The position numbers and the translations under genes were made by a program. Positions 57,510-64,000 of a DNA stretch of 64,000 nucleotides are shown in pieces (position 1 is the first letter of the stretch; every line of letters starts with the position of its first letter). The notes beneath the pieces are model-generated. The model made no database searches. It was not told the origin of the DNA and saw nothing but the letters and a program-made list of their open reading frames with translations. This DNA is from Paenibacillus glycanilyticus. GTDB taxonomy: Bacteria > Bacillota > Bacilli > Paenibacillales > Paenibacillaceae. The stretch spans positions 1 through 64,000 of the forward strand of contig NZ_JAMBNP010000015.1 of the NCBI RefSeq assembly GCF_023715145.1, in the 5' to 3' direction.

Positions 57510-58364
57510 ATGGCGAAAATAGAAAGTACGGCATCGGTATCCCGAGGCATTAACAAGACGATCATTTATGTCGTCTGCATCGGCCTTGCGCTGCTTAGCA
57601 TCCTTCCATTCTGGGTGATGTTCGTCAATGCTACTCGTTCTACGGCGGAAATTCAAAGCGGTCTGTCGCTGCTGCCGTCGTCCCATTTGAAGACCAACTG
57701 GGACGTGCTGACCAGTAAGAGCTTTGATCCGTTAAAAGGGTTCCTGAATTCCTTCATCATCTCCGCAACATCGACGGTCTGCGCGGTATATTTCTCGTCA
57801 TTAACCGCATACGGGCTTGTCGTGTACAACTGGAAATGGCGCCAGACCTTCTTCACGTTTATCCTGTGCGTCATGATGATTCCGGCGCAGGCCAGCGCCA
57901 TCGGCTTCTACCAGTTCATGTATCAGCTGCATTGGACGAACAGCTTCCTGCCGCTGATCCTGCCTGCCATTGCAGCCCCGGCGATTGTGTTCTTCATGCG
58001 CCAGTATCTGCTGGCAACGCTGTCGCTGGAGATTGTGGAGGCAGCGCGGATTGACGGCTCCGGCGAATTTGCGACCTTCAACAAAATCATTATCCCGATC
58101 ATGATGCCGGCCGTGGCGACTCAAGCCATCTTCGCCTTTGTGGCAAGCTGGAACAACCTGTTTATGCCGCTGATCCTGCTCACGGACAAATCGAAGTATA
58201 CGCTGCCGATTATGGTCAGCTTGCTTAAGGGCGATATCTACAAGACGGAGTTTGGCTCGATCTATATGGGCCTAGCCCTGACGGCCTTGCCTTTGTTCGT
58301 CATTTACTTCCTGTTATCCCGCTATATTATTGCAGGCGTAGCACTTGGCGGCGTGAAGGAATAG
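57510..58364 (+). CDS. carbohydrate ABC transporter permease (MalG-like)
   Basis: A 284-residue permease with six helices and EAA loop EAARIDGSGEFATFNKIIIP (about 177-196), ending GVALGGVKE, the usual terminus of MalG-type subunits. GGGGGTGTGAGG precedes the ATG. Last gene of the importer operon. Confidence 0.94.
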   Translation: MAKIESTASVSRGINKTIIYVVCIGLALLSILPFWVMFVNATRSTAEIQSGLSLLPSSHLKTNWDVLTSKSFDPLKGFLNSFIISATSTVCAVYFSSLTAYGLVVYNWKWRQTFFTFILCVMMIPAQASAIGFYQFMYQLHWTNSFLPLILPAIAAPAIVFFMRQYLLATLSLEIVEAARIDGSGEFATFNKIIIPIMMPAVATQAIFAFVASWNNLFMPLILLTDKSKYTLPIMVSLLKGDIYKTEFGSIYMGLALTALPLFVIYFLLSRYIIAGVALGGVKE

Positions 58365-58387
58365 CATTGTTAAGCCGGTTAAATACC

Positions 58388-58447
58388 TAGCCAAATAACA
58401 AGAGCCTGATTAGCGCATCTGCTGATCAGGCTCTTGTTATTTGGCTA
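58388..58447 (+). terminator. terminator of sugar ABC operon
   Basis: A 23-bp perfect inverted repeat (58388-58410 / 58425-58447) with a 14-base loop; AT-rich outer pairs stand in for the T-run. Confidence 0.85.
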
Positions 58448-58540
58448 TCAAGAATTTGGGAAAACAAATATATACCACCTAGACGGCTGCTGATGATAAA
58501 ATACGTTAATTGAACTTGAATAGAAAGGTGGTTCTAAGCG

Positions 58541-59818
58541 ATGACGCATGAACCGCAATTGCAGACAGACAGCCGCTTGAATCCATATGCTTCCGTTGAT
58601 CTGCAGCAAAAGCTGTATAAACGGTCGCTCCTGATCGTTGTTCTGTCCCAAATCTTCGGGGGCGCGGGGCTTGCGGCGGGGGTAACCGTCGGGGCGCTTC
58701 TTGCGCAGGATATGCTGGGGTCGGAAAGCCTTGCCGGCCTTCCTTCGGCTTTGTTCACCCTTGGTTCAGCTGCAGCCGCCATGCTGGTAGGTCGTATTTC
58801 GCAGCAATACGGGCGCAGGCTTGGTCTATCGGCGGGATTTTTTGCGGGGGGAATAGGGGCGCTTGGCGTTATACTGGCTGCCGTAAATAACAGCATATGG
58901 CTCTTGTTTATTTCGTTCGTCGTTTATGGAGCGGGAACGGCAACAAACCTGCAGGCCCGATATGCGGGCACGGATTTGGCAAGGCCGGATCAGCGGGCCA
59001 AATCGATTAGCATCGCGATGGTCTCAACGACTTTAGGAGCCGTTGCGGGCCCCAATCTGGTGGATGTAACGGGGAATTTTGCCTCTTCCGTTGGGGTGCC
59101 CGCCCTGGCAGGGCCGTTTATGCTGGGTGCCGCGGCTTTTATTCTGGCAGGCCTGGTCTTCTTTATTTTCCTGCGTCCCGACCCCTTTATCGTGGCCAAA
59201 GCGATTCACAGCGACCAAGCCGCCATGCAGAGCAAGCCCGCGGATGCTGTTAAGAAGGCTCAAAAGGGCAGTAACAAAGGTCTAATCGTTGGAGCGAGCG
59301 TTATGATTCTGACTCAGATCGTCATGGTTGCCATTATGACGATGACGCCCATTCATATGAAGCATCATGGGCGTAGCCTTAGCGATGTAGGCTTAGTCAT
59401 TGGCATTCATATCGGATTCATGTATTTGCCTTCGCTTATTACGGGAATTCTAGCCGATAAAATCGGCCGGACGGCGATATCCATCGCGTCAGGCGTTGTT
59501 CTGCTCTCCGCGGGCCTCGTGGCAGCGGCGGCTCCTGCCGATTCGATGCTGGTGCTGATTATTGCCCTGTCGCTGCTTGGACTTGGCTGGAATTTTGGTT
59601 TAATTAGCGGCACGGCCATTATTGTAGATTCCGCAGATCCGGTTACCCGCGCCAAGACGCAAGGAACCGTGGATGTGCTGGTTGCCCTATCCGGTGCTTC
59701 AGGCGGAGTGCTGTCCGGCATGATCGTGTCCCATTCCAGCTATGCCGCGCTGTCGCTTGCGGGCGGAGCGCTGGCCTTGCTGCTTGTGCCGGTCGTGATC
59801 TGGTCCAGAAAAAAATAA
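58541..59818 (+). CDS. MFS transporter
   Basis: A 425-residue major facilitator protein with about twelve helices. The loop 2-3 motif GRISQQYGRRLGLSAG (about 87-102) is the MFS signature; the second half has GILADKIGRTAISIASG (about 300-316). A hydrophilic central loop (about 220-250) divides the two halves. It resembles multidrug-type exporters; substrate unknown. AGGTGG lies 10 bases before the ATG. Own terminator. Confidence 0.9.
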   Translation: MTHEPQLQTDSRLNPYASVDLQQKLYKRSLLIVVLSQIFGGAGLAAGVTVGALLAQDMLGSESLAGLPSALFTLGSAAAAMLVGRISQQYGRRLGLSAGFFAGGIGALGVILAAVNNSIWLLFISFVVYGAGTATNLQARYAGTDLARPDQRAKSISIAMVSTTLGAVAGPNLVDVTGNFASSVGVPALAGPFMLGAAAFILAGLVFFIFLRPDPFIVAKAIHSDQAAMQSKPADAVKKAQKGSNKGLIVGASVMILTQIVMVAIMTMTPIHMKHHGRSLSDVGLVIGIHIGFMYLPSLITGILADKIGRTAISIASGVVLLSAGLVAAAAPADSMLVLIIALSLLGLGWNFGLISGTAIIVDSADPVTRAKTQGTVDVLVALSGASGGVLSGMIVSHSSYAALSLAGGALALLLVPVVIWSRKK

Positions 59819-59835
59819 TAGATCCAATGGGTGAC

Positions 59836-59876
59836 AAAAAGCAGCATTTCCGTTTTGCGGAAATGCTGCTTTTTTG
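59836..59876 (+). terminator. terminator of MFS gene
   Basis: A perfect 17-bp stem (59836-59852 / 59858-59874) with loop TTTTG and a T-rich 3' arm. Confidence 0.93.
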
Positions 59877-60170
59877 TTGTGTCGGAACGAGAATTAGTGC
59901 AAAAGAACTATGTATTAATCATTTTTTAACGAAATTATTACAAAATGTATAATTATCTTTCCCGATTTTTTTCGAAATGCTATTCAACTTATAGTTAAAA
60001 AGTACGATACTATATAATAGTCTATGTCGAAATTTGGCAGCATTATGAGTGTTCGAATATTTTTTTCAGAAATTATTCCATTCATTATCCGGAAAAGGGG
60101 GTTTATTACGCTTCGATATTTGATATATGCAGCCAAATAGACAATTAAATCATACTAGGAGCGTTTACAG
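59877..60170 (+). other. AT-rich upstream region of chemoreceptor gene
   Basis: No gene seen. A TATATAAT near 60011-60018 could be a vegetative -10 without a good -35. Confidence 0.4.
60092..60119 (+). promoter_or_regulatory. possible sigma-D (motility) promoter
   Basis: GAAA (60092-60095), a 16-base spacer, TTCGATAT (60112-60119), similar to the sigma-D pattern TAAA-N15-GCCGATAT. It lies 52 bases before a chemoreceptor gene, a typical sigma-D target. Confidence 0.35.
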
Positions 60171-61922
60171 ATGTTGTTGATCAGACGGTTGTCCTTTTTC
60201 ACAAAGATGTTGCTGCTAGCCTTTATTAACATTATTTTGATTGGCACGATTCTAATCTCTTCCAGTTATATGACTCAAAAAACCATCCTGATAGAACAGC
60301 TGCGCGGTCAGATCATTGCGATTACGCAGGAGTGGGCAAAAGAAATCGATCCGGCTGTCGTTGCGCAGGCAATAGAGCAAAAGAGCTACCAAGGATCGGC
60401 ACAGGCGAAGCTGCAGGTGCAATTAGATGAAATTCACAGATATAACCCAAATATCGCTCAAGCGTACCTGTTTGGCACGGAGCTTGAGGATGGGAATAAA
60501 ACCTCGCTTGTCGCCATGCCTACGAGTCTCGTAGAAGCATTCTCGCCCGAGAACATAAATATCGGCGATATGTACGAGCAGCCGGCGGCGATGGCAAATG
60601 CGGTTGCCAAAATGCTGAAGACCGGAAAGCCGACATTTACAAGCTTCTATTCCGACAGCTTTGGCACCTGGACGTCGGTTCTTTATCCGGTTGTTAATGA
60701 GCAAGGCGAGACGCTTGCCTTCTTCGCTGCCGACGTGGATGCCAGCGCTGTTCCGGAGGGGCTTCATAAGCTTCTCGTGAACGGCATTACCATTATGGTT
60801 ATTTTTATGCTGATCATCTTCCTCATCCAATTCTTTGTATCCCGCCGCACGATGAGACCTATTAAGGACCTGGTGCGCGGTATTGAAGTAGTCAGCACCG
60901 GCAACCTGAATGTAGAACTGAAGACAGGTCCGGATGACCTTGGAACGGTGAACAAGAAATTCAATCAGATGGTCAGCCAGATTAACGATATGATGCTGCA
61001 AGTTCAGCATACCTCGCATGCCGTTACGAACTCCGCCAAGAACCTGCATGAAGTGTCGGAGCTGAACAGCAAGAATACGAACCAGATCACGGCAAGCGTG
61101 CAGGAAATCTCGGGGGGCATCGTGGAGCAGAAGCAGGCAACCATGGATACGGCGAGAGCCATGTCCGAGCTTGCCGTCGTTATTCAGACCATCGCGGAAA
61201 ACTCTTCGAGGGTTGCGCATGAGGCCTACGACATGGAGCAAAAATCCATTGAAGGCAATGCGGCCGTTAAGCAGGTCATGACGCAAATGGAGCAGATTCA
61301 GAGCGTTGTGAGCAAATCGACAAGCGCGATTAAACTGCTGGACAGCCGTTCGCAGGAAATCGAGAATATCGTCTCGATCATTATGAACATCTCCGGTCAG
61401 ACCAACTTGCTGGCATTAAATGCGGCGATCGAAGCTGCGCGGGTAGGCGAGCATGGCAAAGGCTTTGCCGTCGTGGCCGGCGAGGTCAGGAAGCTGGCGG
61501 AGCAGTCCGACCAATCCGCTAATCAAATCTCCGAGCTCGTGAAGGAAATTCAGGACGTGATCGGGATTGCTGTGCAGGCACTGGAGCAGGGCACTTACGA
61601 GGTTATTGACGGCTTGAAGATTACGAACACAACGGAGCAGCTGTTGAACGAAATTTTGCAGGCTACCCAAAACGTAACGATGCAAATTCAAGAGGTGTCG
61701 AGCTCCACGGAGGAGCTGTCGGCAGGTACCGAGGAGCTTACGGCAACGTCCGAAAGCCTGTCGGCGGCGGTAAGCGTTACGGCTGTAAACAGCGCCAAAA
61801 TATCCGATTCTGTCGAAGAGCAGAAGGAAAGCATGTCCGCAATCGTGGGATCTTCAACGGAGCTTACGGCTCTGTCGGAGAAACTTCAGCAGCTGCTTAA
61901 CCAATTCCAGGTTAAAGGTTAA
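60171..61922 (+). CDS. methyl-accepting chemotaxis protein
   Basis: A 583-residue chemoreceptor. Helix 1 (about 10-35), an extracellular sensor domain (about 36-200, single Cache-like by length), helix 2 (about 202-226), HAMP (about 227-285) and a long signalling coil with the hairpin-tip region NLLALNAAIEAARVGEHGKG (about 416-435) and EVRKLAEQSDQSANQISELV. No C-terminal pentapeptide tether. Ligand unknown. AGGAGCG precedes the ATG. Confidence 0.94.
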   Translation: MLLIRRLSFFTKMLLLAFINIILIGTILISSSYMTQKTILIEQLRGQIIAITQEWAKEIDPAVVAQAIEQKSYQGSAQAKLQVQLDEIHRYNPNIAQAYLFGTELEDGNKTSLVAMPTSLVEAFSPENINIGDMYEQPAAMANAVAKMLKTGKPTFTSFYSDSFGTWTSVLYPVVNEQGETLAFFAADVDASAVPEGLHKLLVNGITIMVIFMLIIFLIQFFVSRRTMRPIKDLVRGIEVVSTGNLNVELKTGPDDLGTVNKKFNQMVSQINDMMLQVQHTSHAVTNSAKNLHEVSELNSKNTNQITASVQEISGGIVEQKQATMDTARAMSELAVVIQTIAENSSRVAHEAYDMEQKSIEGNAAVKQVMTQMEQIQSVVSKSTSAIKLLDSRSQEIENIVSIIMNISGQTNLLALNAAIEAARVGEHGKGFAVVAGEVRKLAEQSDQSANQISELVKEIQDVIGIAVQALEQGTYEVIDGLKITNTTEQLLNEILQATQNVTMQIQEVSSSTEELSAGTEELTATSESLSAAVSVTAVNSAKISDSVEEQKESMSAIVGSSTELTALSEKLQQLLNQFQVKG

Positions 61923-61939
61923 GGCCGACACTGTTCAAT

Positions 61940-61970
61940 CCCCGCATCGGACCCGGTGCGGGGGCATTTT
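61940..61970 (+). terminator. terminator of chemoreceptor gene
   Basis: CCCCGCA / TGCGGGG with a 10-base loop (inner CGG/CCG pairing possible) followed by GCATTTT. Confidence 0.65.
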
Positions 61971-61993
61971 ACTGCACGGAGGAGTATAGAGAT

Positions 61994-64000
61994 ATGACGG
62001 AGATTAATCCATACCACAATTTAACGGAAAATTTACCGCTATTTATCCCGCTTGATTCATCACGTCACGGCCGCACGTATTCCTACTTAACAGTAGAAGC
62101 AGGCTTGGAGGATCGCTTAAACGCAAAGCTGCAAGCCTTGAACGGCAATGCGGAGGAAATGCTGGCAGCTGCCTATATGGCGCTGCTGTACCGGTTGTCC
62201 GGGGAAACCGACATTATGGCGGAGTGGATGACAACGGGCGGAAAGGCCGTACCTCTTCTTCTAAGCTTCGAACAGAAGCAGACCTTCGCGAGTCTGAAAA
62301 AAACGATTAGCGAGCAAGCGGCTGCCGGGGCTGTCACGGCGCCGGAGCTTCAGTTCGATACTCGGTTCTCATGCGGTCAGCCGGTTAGCACGGTGCAAGA
62401 GCTGCTGAACTGGCAGGTGCTTCATGAGGAGGACCGCTGGATGCTGCGCGTGGACTATGACAGCTCGGTGCTTCATGAAGGCACGATCCGCAGGTATATG
62501 TTGTACTATTATGCGCTGCTGGAGACAGCTCTCGCGGATGCGGGCAGCCTGATTGCCTCCGTCGATATTCTGACCGAGGCTGACCGAGCGGTCTATGATC
62601 TCATGAACGATACGGCGTTTCCTTACGATACAACCAAGACGATTCATGGCATGTTCGAGCAGGCCGCGGCCGCTTATCCGGATCGGATCGCGCTCTCTTC
62701 GGTTCACGGCCGGCTTACGTACCGGGAATTAAACGAGTTAGCCAACAGTACGGCCCGGATGCTGTTAAACCGCGGGCTTCAGAAGGGCGAGTTTGTAACC
62801 ATCTTTATGGAGCGGAGCCTGGAGCTTATCGTCAGCCTGCTTGGCATCCTCAAGGCGGGCGGCGTGTACGTACCGGTTGATCCCGAGCATCCGGAAGACC
62901 GCAACCGCTATATTTTATCGGACACGGCATCCGCCTATATATTGACCAAGACAGCTTATGAAGCGCAGGCAGCTCTGCTGTGCGAAGGAGTGTCTACGGT
63001 CAAGGAAATCATCGCGATGGACTCCGGAATGACGGAGGTTTATGAAGGCGTCTGTAATGTCGAGATTGGGATTACTCCCCAGGATCTTGCCTATATCATA
63101 TATACTTCAGGCTCCACGGGAAGGCCGAAGGGCGCGCTGATCGCACATGAAGGCGTCGTTAACCTGGGCGAGACGGTCCGTACGGATTGCCAGATCGGTC
63201 CCGAGGACGTACTCACTCAATTCGCAACGTACAGCTTTGACGCTTCCGTATGGGATACGGTCGGAGCCTTGTTTTACGGTGCGCATTTGTACCTGCTGTC
63301 TCCCGATGAACGGGTATCCGTTGAGGAATTCGCAAGCGCCATTGAGAGAACGGGCACGACGATTATTACGATCCTGCCAACGGTATTCTTTAATCAGCTG
63401 TCCGCTTATCTCTCGGAAGAGGGCTATCGCAAGCTGTCGGGGGTCAAGCTTATCACGGTAGCGGGCGAAGCGTTATACGGCGAGCAGGTTCGGGCATTCC
63501 AGCGCAAATTCCAGGATGCCATCGACATTGTTAATGTCTACGGGCCAACCGAATGCACGGTTTGCACAACAACGTTTACGGTAAAAGGCTTTATCCCGGA
63601 TGACCTCACGAACGTTCCTATCGGCAAGCCGATTCACAATTACAAGGTTTACATCGTTAACGAGGAGAACCAGCTCTGCCCGGTGAACGTGCATGGCGAG
63701 GTGTATATTTCTACGGTAGGTCTCGCGAAGGGGTATTTGAACCAGCCGGAGAAAACGGCCGAAGCCTTTATCGAGAATCCGTTTGGCGAAGGGAAAATCT
63801 ACAAATCCGGCGATATCGCGAAGCTGCTGCCGGATGGGACGGTCGAATACGTAGGCCGGCGCGACTCTCAAATCAAGATCCGCGGTCACCGCATTGAAAT
63901 AGGGGAAATCGAAGACAGCTTTGCGAAAATTCCGGACGTGCAAGACGTTGCGGTTATATGCAAGAAGGATACGGACGGTCAAAATATGCTGGTCGGTTAT
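61994..64000 (+). CDS. non-ribosomal peptide synthetase, N-terminal part (runs off window)
   Basis: At least 669 codons, open to the window end. Residues 1-~205 resemble only the C-terminal lobe of a condensation domain (no HHxxxDG motif). Then an adenylation domain: A3 YIIYTSGSTGRPKG (about 370), A4 FDASVWD, A5 NVYGPTECTV (about 512), A7 YKSGDIAK, A8 RRDSQIKIRGHRIEIGEIE. A lone half-condensation start suggests an initiation module. A4 begins as in Phe-activating domains (D, A, W at the first three code positions), but substrate is not predicted. GGAGGAG is upstream of the ATG. Peptidyl-carrier domain and later modules lie beyond the window. Confidence 0.92.
   Translation, partial: MTEINPYHNLTENLPLFIPLDSSRHGRTYSYLTVEAGLEDRLNAKLQALNGNAEEMLAAAYMALLYRLSGETDIMAEWMTTGGKAVPLLLSFEQKQTFASLKKTISEQAAAGAVTAPELQFDTRFSCGQPVSTVQELLNWQVLHEEDRWMLRVDYDSSVLHEGTIRRYMLYYYALLETALADAGSLIASVDILTEADRAVYDLMNDTAFPYDTTKTIHGMFEQAAAAYPDRIALSSVHGRLTYRELNELANSTARMLLNRGLQKGEFVTIFMERSLELIVSLLGILKAGGVYVPVDPEHPEDRNRYILSDTASAYILTKTAYEAQAALLCEGVSTVKEIIAMDSGMTEVYEGVCNVEIGITPQDLAYIIYTSGSTGRPKGALIAHEGVVNLGETVRTDCQIGPEDVLTQFATYSFDASVWDTVGALFYGAHLYLLSPDERVSVEEFASAIERTGTTIITILPTVFFNQLSAYLSEEGYRKLSGVKLITVAGEALYGEQVRAFQRKFQDAIDIVNVYGPTECTVCTTTFTVKGFIPDDLTNVPIGKPIHNYKVYIVNEENQLCPVNVHGEVYISTVGLAKGYLNQPEKTAEAFIENPFGEGKIYKSGDIAKLLPDGTVEYVGRRDSQIKIRGHRIEIGEIEDSFAKIPDVQDVAVICKKDTDGQNMLVGY

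Overview
The window looks like chromosome of a spore-forming Bacillales species of the Paenibacillaceae, most likely Paenibacillus or a close relative. The evidence is the conserved block sigW-rsiW-cdaA-cdaR-glmM-glmS with a glmS ribozyme, CotF-type spore coat genes in the yraG-yraF-adhB-yraE-yraD arrangement, frequent TTG/GTG starts with strong AGGAGG sites, ABC sugar importers without their own ATPase, and an NRPS. The assignment is inference; no species is claimed.

1-16.7 kb is core genome. It opens with the 3' end of a 23S rRNA, followed without a 5S gene by seven tRNAs. Next come a nitroreductase, a Fur-box-controlled siderophore-uptake ATPase, a second tRNA array (Gly, Arg, Pro, Gly), ppc, a PDZ-less HtrA-like protease and a DMT transporter. 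The envelope-stress and cell-wall-precursor block follows: sigW and rsiW, then c-di-AMP synthase cdaA, its partner cdaR, glmM, the glmS ribozyme and glmS. A tandem 45-bp hairpin repeat sits just before sigW, and an ECF-type promoter lies between sigW and rsiW.

16.7-29.5 kb holds a TetR regulator and a gene behind a TetR-like operator, a decayed YesMN-type two-component system, a Cys-type sulfatase with a divergent AraC regulator, and the most notable locus, a Van-like peptidoglycan-remodelling cluster. A VanRS-like pair (26.5-28.3 kb) faces a divergent operon of a D-Ala-D-X ligase, a racemase whose usual Ala-racemase Tyr appears replaced by Gln, a VanXY/VanY-type D,D-peptidase, and a free-standing VanT-type membrane acyltransferase. 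In known VanC/E/G systems the last function and the racemase are one fused VanT protein. The 3' end of the acyltransferase gene and the adjacent spacer carry five DnaA-box-like 9-mers. A Gfo/Idh/MocA oxidoreductase follows.

29.5-53.7 kb is an accessory region with many broken genes. It holds a collagen-like spore-surface protein, an RCC1-repeat protein, two damaged IS110-family elements with Shine-Dalgarno-sequestering leader hairpins, SDR, cupin and GNAT remnants, a group II intron fragment, the intact spore-coat/adhB operon, a secreted protein made of three nearly identical SnoaL-like domains, an FMN reductase, an SDR, an SgrR-like regulator and several small unknown proteins. A dispersed intergenic repeat, two direct-repeat arms around a variable terminator hairpin, recurs through this region.

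53.8-64 kb holds a CidA/LrgA-LrgB pair, a carbohydrate ABC operon (binding protein and two permeases) behind a promoter with a CcpA cre-like site, an MFS exporter, a chemoreceptor, and the start of an NRPS gene that runs off the window end.
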